Shown here in pieces: positions 49,323 to 58,996 of a stretch of DNA of 64,000 nucleotides. Below the pieces are notes generated by a model. The model was not told where the DNA came from and made no database searches. It saw only the letters and a program-made list of their open reading frames with translations. The stretch is from Selenomonas sputigena ATCC 35185. Its GTDB lineage: Bacteria > Bacillota > Negativicutes > Selenomonadales > Selenomonadaceae. Position 1 is the first letter of the stretch; the number at the start of each line of letters is the position of its first letter. The stretch is taken from contig NC_015437.1 in the NCBI RefSeq assembly GCF_000208405.1, positions 1,543,501-1,607,500 on the forward strand, given 5' to 3'. The position numbers and the translations under genes are program-made.

Positions 49323-50360
49323 TCAGCCGCCAACGAAGATGCGCATGATGTCATTCTTCGTCGCGTAGAGCATCAAGAGCACGAGAAGCGATACACCGAA
49401 CATCTGCGCGTAGTGCATCGCCTTCGCCGAAAGGGGCTTGCCGCGCACGGCCTCGACGACGAGCGTCAGGAAGTGACCGCCGTCGAGCGCCGGAATCGGG
49501 AACAAGTTGATGATCGCGAGATTGAGGCTCAAGAGAGCCGTGAGACTCAAAAGCGGCACGACGCCGATCTGCGCCGCCTCTCCTGCGATCTGCGCGACAC
49601 CGATGGGCCCCGCGAGATCGGCCTGCTGTGCGCCTGTGACCATCTGCCCGAGCATCGAGAGCATCATCATGAGCGTCGTGCCCGTGCGCGTGACGGCAAG
49701 CTCGGCGGCTTCGAAGAAGCCCGGCATACGCGTCGTGACGGACGAACTGACGCCGATGAGCGAGCGCTTCTCCTGCGCGTTGTAGGCAGGAATGACGCTC
49801 GTCGTCTGACGCTCGCCCGCACGTTCGTACTCGACGTGCAGAACCTTGCCGTCCGCGTCCTTGATGAGGCTCGTGATGTCCTGCCACGAGTTCACGGGCG
49901 CACCCTCAATAGCGACGATGCGGTCGCCCGCAAGGAGTCCCGCACTGGCGGCAGGATGCCCCGCGACCACCGTACCGAGCACAGGCTCGCTCGAAGGCGT
50001 AGAAACGCCGGCGAAAAAGAAGATGCCGAAGAAAAGGAAGATCGGCAGGACAAGGTTCATGAAAGAGCCGGCAAGTATGACGATCATGCGTGCGGGAATC
50101 GACTTCGCGCAATAGCCGCGCTCACCCGCCGTATTGTTCGCGGCGTCCATGCCCGCGATATCGTTGAAGCCGCCCAGCGGAAGCGCACGCAGCGAGTATT
50201 CCGTCTCGCCGTGCGTGTACTTGACGATCCTCGGTCCGAAGCCGATCGCGAAGCGGTCGACGCGCATATCCGTGAGCTTCGCCGCCACGAAATGCCCGAC
50301 CTCATGCACGAGGACGAGGATGCCGAAGACGAAAATGGATGCTAGAAGCGTTACGACCAT
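49323..50360 (-). CDS. rseP: RIP metalloprotease RseP (site-2 protease)
   Basis: 345 residues. Zinc site HEVGH at 19-23 in the first TM helix, a PDZ domain near 110-190, and the third zinc ligand in LFPIPALDGGHFL. It cleaves membrane-bound anti-sigma factors or signal-peptide remnants. It starts 1 bp after dxr in the uppS-cdsA-dxr-rseP-ispG order. Confidence 0.96.
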   Translation of the reverse strand: MVVTLLASIFVFGILVLVHEVGHFVAAKLTDMRVDRFAIGFGPRIVKYTHGETEYSLRALPLGGFNDIAGMDAANNTAGERGYCAKSIPARMIVILAGSFMNLVLPIFLFFGIFFFAGVSTPSSEPVLGTVVAGHPAASAGLLAGDRIVAIEGAPVNSWQDITSLIKDADGKVLHVEYERAGERQTTSVIPAYNAQEKRSLIGVSSSVTTRMPGFFEAAELAVTRTGTTLMMMLSMLGQMVTGAQQADLAGPIGVAQIAGEAAQIGVVPLLSLTALLSLNLAIINLFPIPALDGGHFLTLVVEAVRGKPLSAKAMHYAQMFGVSLLVLLMLYATKNDIMRIFVGG

Positions 50361-50361
50361 C

Positions 50362-51519
50362 TCAACCCCCTATTTTCTGCAGGAAGCCCTGCGCCACGCG
50401 CCGCGCTTCATCATCGGCGGCAAAGAGATCGTCCAGCGTCGGCGCCTTCTGCACGCCGCACTTCTCCATCGTGCGCTCGATGATCGCATAGATGTCGAGG
50501 AAGCGGATTTTCCCCGCCAGAAATGCCGCGACGGCCACCTCGTTCGCTGCGTTCATGATGCACGGCATCGTGCCGCCTGCACGCCCCGCCTCGTAGGCGA
50601 GAGGAAGTCCGCGAAACGTCGCCGTGTCGGGCTTTTCAAAAGAAAGATGCGCGAGCTTGGAAAAGTCCAGCCGCTCGAAAGACGAAGACTGGCGCTTCGG
50701 ATACGTCAGCGCGTACTGGATCGGCAGGCGCATATCGGCCGGTCCGATCTGTGCCATGACGGCGCCATCCGTAAAGCCAACCATCGAATGGATGATGCTC
50801 TCAGGATGGACGACGACCTCGATCGCATCGTATGACACATCGTAGAGCCAATGCGCCTCAATGACCTCAAGCCCCTTATTGACGAGCGTAGCAGAGTCGA
50901 TCGTGATCTTCTGCCCCATCTGCCACGTCGGATGCGCAAGGCACTCCTCGACCGTCGCCTTCTTGAGCGTGTCCTGCGTCTTTCCTCGGAAGGGGCCGCC
51001 CGAAGCCGTGAGAATGATGCGCTCGACGCATCTCGCCTCCTCGCCCTGCAGGCACTGAAAGAGCGCCGAGTGCTCGCTGTCGACGGGCAGGATCGCCGCG
51101 CCCATCTCACGCGCCTTCGCCATGACGAGTTCGCCCGCGACGACGAGCGTCTCCTTGTTCGCTAGCGCGATGTCCTTCTTCGCTTCGAGCGCCTTCATCG
51201 TCGGTGCAAGCCCCGCAAACCCCATCATGCTCGTGACGACGATGTCCGCCGCCGGATATGCCGCCGCCTCGATGAAGGCGTCGCGGCCGCCTTCTATGCG
51301 CGTCTTGCCGCCGTACCGCGCCTTGAGCCTCGCCGCCGCCGCCTCGTCGGCAAGCACGGCAAGCTCAGGGGAGAGCGCTTCGATCTGCTTCTCCAACAAT
51401 TCGTCGCTCGCGTTCGCTGCGAGCACGGAAACACTAAAAAGCTCCGGATGTGCAAGCGCCACATCAACCGTCTGGCGTCCAATCGAACCCGTAGAACCCA
51501 AGATTGCAATATTCTTCAT
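50362..51519 (-). CDS. dxr: 1-deoxy-D-xylulose-5-phosphate reductoisomerase
   Basis: Second MEP-pathway enzyme. 385 residues: NADPH site GSTGSIGRQTVDV, ALANKETLVVAGE, metal and substrate residues in PVDSEHSALFQCL, LTASGGPFRG and HPTWQMGQKITIDSATLVNK. It lies 3 bp after cdsA. Confidence 0.97.
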   Translation of the reverse strand: MKNIAILGSTGSIGRQTVDVALAHPELFSVSVLAANASDELLEKQIEALSPELAVLADEAAAARLKARYGGKTRIEGGRDAFIEAAAYPAADIVVTSMMGFAGLAPTMKALEAKKDIALANKETLVVAGELVMAKAREMGAAILPVDSEHSALFQCLQGEEARCVERIILTASGGPFRGKTQDTLKKATVEECLAHPTWQMGQKITIDSATLVNKGLEVIEAHWLYDVSYDAIEVVVHPESIIHSMVGFTDGAVMAQIGPADMRLPIQYALTYPKRQSSSFERLDFSKLAHLSFEKPDTATFRGLPLAYEAGRAGGTMPCIMNAANEVAVAAFLAGKIRFLDIYAIIERTMEKCGVQKAPTLDDLFAADDEARRVAQGFLQKIGG

Positions 51520-51522
51520 ACA

Positions 51523-52353
51523 TCAAACTCCTGCCAAGCCGAAGACTTGAATAAAATAATAGACAAAGGGCGCGGTGAACATCACGCTGTCGAAGCGGTC
51601 AAGGACGCCGCCGTGCCCCGGGATGAGCCGCCCCGAATCCTTGACGCCCGCATAGCGCTTGATGACGGATTCAGCGAGATCTCCGACCGTCGCTGTGAGC
51701 GCAAGAAGCACGCCGAGCAGCGCCATCAACGGCACGGAAAAGCCAAGAGCACAGCCAAGCGCGGCGACGACTGCCGTCGTGCCGACAAGGCCGCCAAGAA
51801 ATCCTTCGACCGTCTTCTTCGGACTGATGGCGGGGCACAGTTTGCGCCTGCCGAAGAACGAGCCGGCGAAGTAAGCGAACGTATCGCTCGACCATGTGCC
51901 GAGGAACATGATCCAAAGGAACGCGCAGCCGAGCGTCATATCGCCGGCGGGCGTTGCGAGAACAACATCCTGCGCCAGGAAGCGCAGCAGGATCAGATGC
52001 GCGAAAGAGAAGCCGACGTAGACGATGCCGGCGATGGAAAAGCACGCCTGATCGACGGCAAAAGTTTCATGGCGAAAGACAGCCTCGGCAAAAACGAGGA
52101 GCGCAGCAAACGTTGCGATTGCGACGAGCCACGCGCTTCCCCACAGCCAGGCGGCAGTGCCGAAGAGCGAGATAGCGATGAAGCCGACAAGTCTCGCGAG
52201 AGGCTTTCCCAAATGATCGAACGCCGACGCGTACTCGTGCCATGCAACGAACGAAAGCACAATGGCAAAAACGGCATAGAGCCAACCTCCCTGCATGATG
52301 ACGAAGGCTGCGAGCGCTATGCCGACAACGCCCGTGATAATTCTTGTAAGCAA
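51523..52353 (-). CDS. cdsA: Phosphatidate cytidylyltransferase
   Basis: Makes CDP-diacylglycerol from phosphatidate and CTP. About 276 residues with eight TM segments. The signature SPKKTVEGFLGGLVGT and the C-terminal SVIKRYAGVKDSGRLIPGHG then GVLDRFDS are intact. A GTG at 52362 is in frame, but the TTG at 52353 is better spaced from AGAGGTG. Confidence 0.96.
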   Translation of the reverse strand: MLTRIITGVVGIALAAFVIMQGGWLYAVFAIVLSFVAWHEYASAFDHLGKPLARLVGFIAISLFGTAAWLWGSAWLVAIATFAALLVFAEAVFRHETFAVDQACFSIAGIVYVGFSFAHLILLRFLAQDVVLATPAGDMTLGCAFLWIMFLGTWSSDTFAYFAGSFFGRRKLCPAISPKKTVEGFLGGLVGTTAVVAALGCALGFSVPLMALLGVLLALTATVGDLAESVIKRYAGVKDSGRLIPGHGGVLDRFDSVMFTAPFVYYFIQVFGLAGV

Positions 52354-52392
52354 GTCAAGCACCTCTTTGTTGGGCGATCCCCTTATTTCCTC

Positions 52393-53169
52393 TTATTTTT
52401 CCTTGATTCCACCGAAGCGCCGCTCGCGGCTCGCATAGTCGCGAAGCGCTTCCATGAAGCATTCAGGCTTGAAATCCGGCCAATTCGTTTCCGTGAACCA
52501 GAACTCCGCATACGCCGCCTGCCACAACAGGAAGTTGCTCAGACGCATGTCGCCGCTCGTGCGGATCACAAGGTCAACGGGCGGCAATTCCTTCGTATCA
52601 AGCGATGCCTGAAAAAGCTCCGGCGTGATTTCCTCCGGCGAAAGTTCCCCCGCCTGTACCTTCCCAGCCAACCCCTGCACGGCACGGCAGATCTCGTCCT
52701 GCCCGCCGTAGTTGACGGCGACGCAGAAGTGCACGCCCGTATTGTTCTTCATCAGTTCTTCGGCATGGCGCACGCGCCGAATCAGCTCGGGCGTCAATTC
52801 ATCGACGCGCCCGATGAAGCGGATGCGCACATTCTTCTCGTGCATCTCCCTTTCTTCCTTATCGAGATACTCGGAAAAGAGCCGCATGAGGAAGTCGACC
52901 TCGTCGTGCGGCCGCTTCCAGTTTTCCGTGGAAAACGCATAGACCGTCAGAACTTCCAGCTTCAAATCGATCGCTGTATCCAAAATATCATGCAGCGTAT
53001 CTACACCCGCGCGATGACCGACCGTGCGCAAGAATCCCTGCCCCTTCGCCCAGCGTCCGTTGCCGTCCATGATGACGGCAACATGGCGCGGCAGGCGCGA
53101 GCGCTCGATATCGACGGGAGTCACTTCATTCTTTTGTGTTGCGGACTTGCCAAAAATCTTCTTCCACAT
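52393..53169 (-). CDS. uppS: Isoprenyl transferase (undecaprenyl diphosphate synthase)
   Basis: 258 residues. The cis-prenyltransferase motifs VAVIMDGNGRWAKGQGF, TVYAFSTENWKRPHDEV and the C-terminal DLVIRTSGDMRLSNFLLWQ then AYAEFWFT are complete. It makes the lipid carrier for wall and outer-membrane glycan synthesis. It leads the uppS-cdsA-dxr-rseP-ispG operon. Confidence 0.97.
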   Translation of the reverse strand: MWKKIFGKSATQKNEVTPVDIERSRLPRHVAVIMDGNGRWAKGQGFLRTVGHRAGVDTLHDILDTAIDLKLEVLTVYAFSTENWKRPHDEVDFLMRLFSEYLDKEEREMHEKNVRIRFIGRVDELTPELIRRVRHAEELMKNNTGVHFCVAVNYGGQDEICRAVQGLAGKVQAGELSPEEITPELFQASLDTKELPPVDLVIRTSGDMRLSNFLLWQAAYAEFWFTETNWPDFKPECFMEALRDYASRERRFGGIKEK

Positions 53170-53236
53170 ATACGCTCCCCTTACCAGTCATGGGTCTTCC
53201 TCACGCTCACCTTTTGCCGCAAATACTTCATCAGTC

Positions 53237-53265
53237 ATTATAGCATGGAAGCAAGATCATATCCA
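53237..53265 (-). promoter_or_regulatory. Promoter of the uppS operon
   Basis: TGGATA (53260-53265), 17-bp spacer, TATAAT (53237-53242) with TGC upstream. Confidence 0.65.
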
Positions 53266-53368
53266 TAGTATATTTAGCAGCTTATAGCGAATAGACACGA
53301 GCAGCGACGGCACAAATTCCACAATGAACCATCAAAAAAAATCATATTCCTGTACTCCGGTATGCACC

Positions 53369-55777
53369 TCACATCGTCATGATCGGATCGACGTCGATGA
53401 GCACATCGTTCCTCTTATCCAGTCCCTCGCCGCGCAGGAACTCCCTCACTGCGGCGAGATCCGCCGTCTTGATGAGAAGCACGAAGCGATGGATGCCGCG
53501 AAACTGGGCGATCAGAGCGGGCGCAGGGCCAATGATCTGCTGCCCTTCCCTGCCTGCGAAGGCAACGAGGAAATTCTCCTGGATGCGGCACGCTTCCTGA
53601 CGCGCCGCCTCCTCTTCCCCATGCTGCACGATGAGCTTGACGAGGCGGCTGAACGGCGGGTAAAAGAGCTGCTCGCGTATGGCAATCTCCTCGCGGTAAA
53701 AGGCCTCGTAATCCTGCTTGAGCGCCGCCTGCACCGCATAGTGCTCGGGGCTGTAGCACTGCACGACGACTTGTCCCGCAGCCTCGCCCCTGCCTGCGCG
53801 GCCCGCCGTCTGCGTGATGAGCATGAAGCAGCGCTCTGCCGCGCGAAAGTCAGGCATGTTTAGGCTCGCATCGGCGCTGAGGATGCCGACCGCCGTAACG
53901 CCCGGGATGTCATGCCCCTTGGCGACCATCTGCGTGCCGAGCAGGATGTCGTACCTCTTCTCGCGAAACGCTGTGAGGATTTCTTGGTGCGCGAGCTTTC
54001 GCGCCGTCGTATCCCTGTCCATGCGCACGACGCGTGCTGTCGGCACGAGCGCCTTGAGTTCCGCTTCCAGCTTTTCCGTGCCCGAGCCAAAGTATTTGAT
54101 GTAGGGACTCGAACATTCGGGGCACAGGAGCGGCACGGCCTGCTCGATGTCACAGTGATGGCACAGGAGCTTGCCGCTTCGATGATAGACGAGCGGCAGC
54201 GAGCAGGAAGGACATTTGACGACAGCGCCGCACGAACGGCACATGACGAAGGTCGAGAAGCCGCGGCGGTTCAGCATGAGGATCATCTGCTCCTTCTTCG
54301 CCATCGTTTCCTCGATGAGTTGACGCAGAGGTGCGGAGATGATCGTGCGATTGCCGCGATGCAGTTCCTCGCGCATGTCTACACATTCGACATGCGCGAG
54401 TGGTCTCGCACCGATGCGCTCCGGCATAGAAAGGAGCGTAAACTCGCCGCAGCGCGCGCGGTACGAAGTCTCAAGAGACGGCGTAGCGCTGCCCAAAAGC
54501 AGTACGGCGCGATGCAGCTTCGCCATGACCTCGGCGATGGGACGCGCATGGTAGCGCGGCGCCTCGTCCTGCTTGTAGGACATATCCTGCTCCTCGTCGA
54601 GGATGATGAGTCCGACGTCCTCGATGGGCGTAAAGAGCGCCGAGCGTGCACCGATGACGATGCCCGCCTCCCCGCGCCGCACGCGGAAGATCGCGTCGTT
54701 TCGCTCGGCAAGAGAAAGCTGGCTGTGCATGACGACGATGTCCTCGGGAAAAGATCCCTTGAAGGCGAGGACGATCTGGCTCGTCAGGGCGATTTCGGGC
54801 ACGAGCACGATGACCCTGCGCCCTTCCCTGCGCGCGGCCGCCGCCGTCTCGATATAGACCTGCGTCTTGCCGCTTCCCGTCACGCCCTGCAAGAGGAAGC
54901 CGCGATGCTCGCGCCGCCCGATGTAGGGAAGCACGGCATCGACAGCCGTCCTCTGCTCCGCCGTCAGGTCGACCATCGCCCCGACGCCCGTCACATCGCC
55001 GTAGCTGTCGCGCAGAGCGCGCCGCTTCTCGCTCTTCACATCGCCCTCTTCGAGCACCGCGCGAAGGACAGCGGCGGAAAATCCTGCCTCGCGCAGGGTG
55101 GCATCCGTCTTTTCCCCCTCTGCGGCAAGAAGCTCCAACAGACGCTTCTGTGCACGCCGCCTTCGATAGCGGGCGAGCACAGCCTCATCGAGCGGACGCG
55201 CGAGCGACAGGATATTCTCATAACGCGCCTTGTCGCGCTGCTGCGCCCGATAGAGCTTTCGCACATATTTCTGCTGCACGAGCTTTTCCAAGAGGGCGGG
55301 AATCTCGGCGGCAAGCGCAGGAAGCGCCTTGCGAAAAGCAGAAAGCTGCATGACGCCATTTTCACGGAGAGAACGGAAGACCTGCTGCGCCGCTCCCGTC
55401 AAAGGCGGCTCTTCCCCCTCTTTTGCCTCATATTCGACCTCGATCTTCAAGCCGCTCTTGCCCGGCATGAAGAGCCGCATCGCCTCAGCGGGCGAGCACA
55501 GGTAGAAGTCCGCGATCCGACGTGCCGTTTCCAGCATCTCGGACGTAAACCATGCCTCTTCGTCGACAACAGAGAGGATCGGCTTCAGCTCGTAGTCTGT
55601 CCGCTCCCCTTCATTCTCCCGAACAGCGACGACGAAGCCCTCGACCCTGCGCCCGCCGAAAGGCACAAATACGCGCCAGCCCGCCGCAAGGAAAGACAGC
55701 TCGTCAGGCACGGCATAGCTGTACGCCTTCGCTATGCTCTTCACGGGAATATTGACAAAGACTTCCGCCCTTCGCAA
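53369..55777 (-). CDS. priA: Primosomal protein N' (replication restart helicase PriA)
   Basis: 802 residues from TTG 55777, 6 bases after GGGAGGAG. N-terminal DNA-binding domain with SYAVPDELSFLAAGWRVFVPF. Walker A is GVTGSGKT, the helicase box is DEEQDMSYKQD, and Cys-rich zinc motifs appear as CRSCGAVVKCPSC and CHHCDIEQAVPLLCPEC. C-terminal GTQMVAKGHD and QTAGRAGRG complete it. The gene stands alone. Confidence 0.97.
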   Translation of the reverse strand: MRRAEVFVNIPVKSIAKAYSYAVPDELSFLAAGWRVFVPFGGRRVEGFVVAVRENEGERTDYELKPILSVVDEEAWFTSEMLETARRIADFYLCSPAEAMRLFMPGKSGLKIEVEYEAKEGEEPPLTGAAQQVFRSLRENGVMQLSAFRKALPALAAEIPALLEKLVQQKYVRKLYRAQQRDKARYENILSLARPLDEAVLARYRRRRAQKRLLELLAAEGEKTDATLREAGFSAAVLRAVLEEGDVKSEKRRALRDSYGDVTGVGAMVDLTAEQRTAVDAVLPYIGRREHRGFLLQGVTGSGKTQVYIETAAAARREGRRVIVLVPEIALTSQIVLAFKGSFPEDIVVMHSQLSLAERNDAIFRVRRGEAGIVIGARSALFTPIEDVGLIILDEEQDMSYKQDEAPRYHARPIAEVMAKLHRAVLLLGSATPSLETSYRARCGEFTLLSMPERIGARPLAHVECVDMREELHRGNRTIISAPLRQLIEETMAKKEQMILMLNRRGFSTFVMCRSCGAVVKCPSCSLPLVYHRSGKLLCHHCDIEQAVPLLCPECSSPYIKYFGSGTEKLEAELKALVPTARVVRMDRDTTARKLAHQEILTAFREKRYDILLGTQMVAKGHDIPGVTAVGILSADASLNMPDFRAAERCFMLITQTAGRAGRGEAAGQVVVQCYSPEHYAVQAALKQDYEAFYREEIAIREQLFYPPFSRLVKLIVQHGEEEAARQEACRIQENFLVAFAGREGQQIIGPAPALIAQFRGIHRFVLLIKTADLAAVREFLRGEGLDKRNDVLIDVDPIMTM

Positions 55778-55796
55778 AATACTCTCCTCCCACAAG

Positions 55797-55835
55797 AAAA
55801 AGGCTTCCGGCGCGAATCTTTCGCGCCGAAAGCCT
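55797..55835 (-). terminator. Terminator after the 3D-domain gene
   Basis: A 16-bp near-perfect stem of AGGCTTTCGGCGCGAA against TTCGCGCCGGAAGCCT with a 3-base loop, then TTTTC on the minus strand. Confidence 0.9.
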
Positions 55836-55887
55836 GGCTTTCCGATGCTCTGCCGCCATCATGCTGCAAAAACAGCAAACGCCCTTC

Positions 55888-56490
55888 TCAATCCATGATG
55901 AAGATCTCGATGGTCTTGCGGCCGAACTGAATCGCTTCTTCTGCGGTCTCAAAGGCGATGTCGATCGTATTGCCGCGAATCGCCGAGCCGATGTCCTCGG
56001 CCACCGCTTCGCCGTATCCCGGAATAAAGACGCGCGTGCCCATCGGTATGACCGCAGGATCGACAGCGATCACACCTTTTCTCACCAAGGTTCCGCTTGC
56101 CGTATGATTTGAAAGACCTGGATCGAAGCGGCTGTATGCCGACGCCGACACGAGCAGCGAACGACCGCCGCCGCGGCTTGCAGGAGTCGCAATGACAGGC
56201 GGCTCCTCACCGCCCGAGAGCGCCCTGTACGTCATCTGTCCGCAGATGCCGTCAACCTCCAAGCCGTTCTCCTGCTGGAACTTCGTGATGGCAGTCACCG
56301 TCTTCTTGCCGCATACGCCGTCGTCTTCCCCCTCCGCAAGATAGCCGCGCCCGATCAGCAGCTTCTGCACGGCACGCACGCTGTCGCCCCGCATGCCCTC
56401 CTTGACAAGGAAGCCGCCGGCAAAGGCTGCGGCGCTCGACAAGAGCAGACAAATGCAAAGGATGGTCGAAAAAATCACCGTTTTTCTCAA
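55888..56490 (-). CDS. Exported protein with peptidoglycan-binding and 3D domains
   Basis: About 200 residues from TTG 56490 behind GAGGTGG. A signal peptide (to about residue 24) is followed by a peptidoglycan-binding repeat (GMRGDSVRAVQKLLIGRGYL to VDGICGQMTYRAL). A linker and a 3D (MltA-like) domain come next: SASAYSRFD, TASGTLVRKGVIAVDP, IPMGTRVFIPGYGEAVAEDI and the final Asp residues. 3D domains are lytic transglycosylase folds. The order matches cortex- or wall-lytic YabG-region and YocH-type proteins. Likely cell-wall remodelling. Confidence 0.88.
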   Translation of the reverse strand: MRKTVIFSTILCICLLLSSAAAFAGGFLVKEGMRGDSVRAVQKLLIGRGYLAEGEDDGVCGKKTVTAITKFQQENGLEVDGICGQMTYRALSGGEEPPVIATPASRGGGRSLLVSASAYSRFDPGLSNHTASGTLVRKGVIAVDPAVIPMGTRVFIPGYGEAVAEDIGSAIRGNTIDIAFETAEEAIQFGRKTIEIFIMD

Positions 56491-56532
56491 TAGACGCCAC
56501 CTCACAGAAAAGCCGATTTTCCTACGAGGACT

Positions 56533-56561
56533 ATTATAGCAAAAAAACGATATTCCGTCAA
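56533..56561 (-). promoter_or_regulatory. Promoter of the 3D-domain gene
   Basis: TTGACG (56556-56561), 17-bp spacer, TATAAT (56533-56538) with TGC upstream. Confidence 0.85.
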
Positions 56562-56580
56562 AGTTTTCCTTTAGCCCCGA

Positions 56581-57336
56581 CTAATCTTTCTCACAATTCT
56601 CTTCTTGCGTCATAAGATTCGCCAAATAGGCTTTCTCTCGCTCCGTCAGCTGCGCGCCCTTCAAAAGCTCGGGTCGCCTCTCGCGCGTGATGCGCAGCGA
56701 TTCCTCGCGACGCCAGGCGCGAATCTTCGCATGATCGCCGGACAGAAGAACCTCGGGCACTTCCATTCCCTCGAAGATGCGCGGCCTTGTGTACTGCGGG
56801 AACTCCAAGAGGCCATCGTAGAAAGAATCCGTCGGCGCAGACTCCTCCGAACCGAGGACGCCCGGGATCATGCGCGCCACGGCGTCGACGACGACCATCG
56901 CGGGCAGTTCGCCGCCCGTCAGCACGAAATCGCCGATGGAGATCGCCTCATCCGCCAGATGCGCATGGATGCGTGCATCGAATCCCTCGTAATGCCCCGA
57001 GAGGAAGATCAGCTGCTCCTCTTTCGCCAGTTCCTTCGCCTTCGCCTGGGTGAACGTCTCGCCGCTCGGGCACAGAAGCACGATGCGCCGCCGCCTCAAA
57101 GCACTGTTCGCCACGATCGAGCGCACGGCGCGAAACATCGGCTCAGGCTTCAAGACCATGCCGCTGCCGCCGCCGAAGGGCGAATCATCGACCTGCCTGT
57201 GCTTGTCAAAGGCAAAGTCCCGCAGCTGCGTCAGACGTATGTCGAGCAGCCCCTTCTCCCTCGCGCGCTTGATGATGCTCTCACCGAACACCGCCTCAAA
57301 CATCGCGGGAAAGAGCGTCACGATGTCAATCCGCAC
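56581..57336 (-). CDS. trmD: tRNA (guanine(37)-N1)-methyltransferase
   Basis: A SPOUT methyltransferase forming m1G37 to prevent frameshifting. 251 residues from GTG 57336. The knot region shows LSGHYEGFDARI and SIGDFVLTGGELPAM. DDSPFGGGSGMVLKPEP and GVLGSEESAPTDSF are also present. It overlaps rimM by 11 bp. Confidence 0.96.
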   Translation of the reverse strand: MRIDIVTLFPAMFEAVFGESIIKRAREKGLLDIRLTQLRDFAFDKHRQVDDSPFGGGSGMVLKPEPMFRAVRSIVANSALRRRRIVLLCPSGETFTQAKAKELAKEEQLIFLSGHYEGFDARIHAHLADEAISIGDFVLTGGELPAMVVVDAVARMIPGVLGSEESAPTDSFYDGLLEFPQYTRPRIFEGMEVPEVLLSGDHAKIRAWRREESLRITRERRPELLKGAQLTEREKAYLANLMTQEENCEKD

Positions 57337-57835
57337 GGTCTTCCAACTCTTCCTGCAAGTCGACACGCAAAAATCCTCCGGCGATGTCGATCTCGCGCAC
57401 GACCTTCTTCAGTGCCGGCACGAGCAATTCCGCGCCGTCGGTCTTCTTCACCACATAGACGTCATTGCTGCCCGTCTTGAGGACGTTCGTGACCTCTCCA
57501 AGCCTTTCCCCTGCCATATCGAGCACTGCGAGTCCTATGATGTCGAACGTGTAGAACTCGCCCTCAGCGAGAGGCGCAGCATCTTCCCGCGCGACACGCA
57601 GAAGCTCGCCCGTCAATTTTGCCGCCGCCTCGCGCGACGTGCATTCAGCGAGCGTCAGCAGCACGAACTGGCGATGGTAGTGAACGTGTTCGACGTGGAA
57701 AACGCGCTCGCCGATGAAGACCTCGCGCAGGGACTCGAAGCGCTCAGGAAAATCCGTCAGCGGTATCACGCGCACTTCGCCCCGAAGGCCGTGCGGTGCA
57801 CCCGCCTTGCCTATGACGACGCGCCCGTCAGCCAC
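57326..57835 (-). CDS. rimM: 16S rRNA processing protein RimM
   Basis: A ribosome maturation factor of the 30S head that binds S19. About 169 residues from GTG 57835; a TTG at 57844 is also possible. GKAGAPHGLRGEVRVIPLTD and GEFYTFDIIGLAVLD are conserved, with a PRC-barrel C-terminus (VPALKKVVREIDIAGGFLRV). It overlaps ylqD by 8 bp and trmD by 11 bp. Confidence 0.95.
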   Translation of the reverse strand: MADGRVVIGKAGAPHGLRGEVRVIPLTDFPERFESLREVFIGERVFHVEHVHYHRQFVLLTLAECTSREAAAKLTGELLRVAREDAAPLAEGEFYTFDIIGLAVLDMAGERLGEVTNVLKTGSNDVYVVKKTDGAELLVPALKKVVREIDIAGGFLRVDLQEELEDRAD

Positions 57836-58235
57836 GGATCGCAACGACCTTGTCGTCCTCGACGAGGACTTCGACGTTCATAAGCTCGCGCATGTTCGAG
57901 CCGATCTTCAGCTCCGCCGTGCGCTCCAGCGTGCCCTGCACGATTTCGGCGCCGATGGCGAGCTTCTTCGTCTCTTCGAGCTTCGCTTGTGCCTGCTCCT
58001 TGAAATCCATGCGCTTTTGACGCTCGATGGCGAAGTGCTGACGCGCCGCCTGCGCACGCTGGATGTCCTGCTGTGCCGCCTCAGAGACGATGCGCTTCTC
58101 CTCGATGCCCATCTGCTGCAGTTCGAGATCGACCTTCTGCAGACTGTCTTCCAGCTCGTCAATGATGCGCTTCTTGAGCTTTTCTGTCAGCTTCGCCTTG
58201 ACCGTGCAAGGAACCTTCACCTGAATGCTGTCCAT
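57828..58235 (-). CDS. YlqD family protein
   Basis: 135 residues. A long helical coiled coil in the middle (about 25-95, rich in Glu, Gln, Arg) and a small C-terminal beta region (GSNMRELMNVEVLVEDDKVVAI). YlqD-type genes sit in the ffh-rpsP-rimM-trmD cluster of many Firmicutes. Function unknown. Confidence 0.88.
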   Translation of the reverse strand: MDSIQVKVPCTVKAKLTEKLKKRIIDELEDSLQKVDLELQQMGIEEKRIVSEAAQQDIQRAQAARQHFAIERQKRMDFKEQAQAKLEETKKLAIGAEIVQGTLERTAELKIGSNMRELMNVEVLVEDDKVVAIRG

Positions 58236-58347
58236 ATTCTCTCTCCTTCATCGAGCGCAACTGATAGAGGCAACACCGTCACCTCATCCGTGCGCCTAAA
58301 GAAATAGCGGCAAGAACCCCCGGAAGGGAATGCTGCCGCGTAGTTCA

Positions 58348-58575
58348 CTAATTGATGTCGACCTTGACTTTTTTGTTCTCGCGGGTACCGGCGGCCTTGG
58401 CAACCGTGCGGATCGCCTTCGCAATCCTGCCCTGCTTGCCGATCACCTTTCCCATATCGTCCGAAGCGACATGAAGCTCGATCAATGTCATGCGGTCTTC
58501 CTGTTTTTCGTCGACAACGACGTCTTCGGGATGATCGACCAACGCCTTGGCGATGATTTCAACGACTTCCTTCAT
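58348..58575 (-). CDS. khpA: KH-domain RNA-binding protein KhpA
   Basis: 75 residues. The KH motif VIGKQGRIAKAIRTV is clear, with ELHVASDDMGK before it. In other Firmicutes KhpA works with KhpB in RNA binding and cell-division control. It lies between rpsP and ylqD, the usual place. Confidence 0.93.
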   Translation of the reverse strand: MKEVVEIIAKALVDHPEDVVVDEKQEDRMTLIELHVASDDMGKVIGKQGRIAKAIRTVAKAAGTRENKKVKVDIN

Positions 58576-58645
58576 GCTGATCCTCTTTTCTCAAGAGAAG
58601 CTGCGGGAGGCGGCTTTTCACGCCGTCTCCGTCGCCTCGTCTCGA

Positions 58646-58921
58646 TCAGTTCTTCGAGCGCTTCTTCTCATCGAACTTCGCCATGATGCCCTTCTTGCTG
58701 AAAAGGGAGCGGACGGTATCCGTCGGCTGTGCGCCCTTGCTCATCCAATCGATGGCCTTGTCTTCATCGACATTGATGACGGCCGGCTCCTTCGTGGAGT
58801 CGTAGTTGCCGAGAATCTCGATGAAGCGACCGTCGCGCGGCGAGCGGGAATCCGCCACGACGATGCGGTAGAACGGGTTCTTCTTCGCGCCCATGCGGGT
58901 CAAACGAATCTTTACTGCCAT
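58646..58921 (-). CDS. rpsP: 30S ribosomal protein S16
   Basis: 91 residues, family start [20 protein letters not shown] and [24 protein letters not shown] precedes the ATG by 5 bases, among the strongest ribosome-binding sites in the window, as expected for a ribosomal protein. Confidence 0.98.
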   Translation of the reverse strand: MAVKIRLTRMGAKKNPFYRIVVADSRSPRDGRFIEILGNYDSTKEPAVINVDEDKAIDWMSKGAQPTDTVRSLFSKKGIMAKFDEKKRSKN

Positions 58922-58996
58922 GTTTTCACCTCCTTTAAAGGATAATTTTTTTGTCAGCCGCGACGCATCGCAGCCGACGAATCTTCCATGAGCCGA

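Noticed and set aside
53280-53368. Possible terminator after priA
   Set aside because: There is a T8 run on the minus strand but only a weak palindrome (GTACTCCGGTATGCAC) before it; not enough for a call.
53912-55930. Plus-strand open frame of 672 codons
   Set aside because: Antisense to priA and the start of the next unit; shadow frame.
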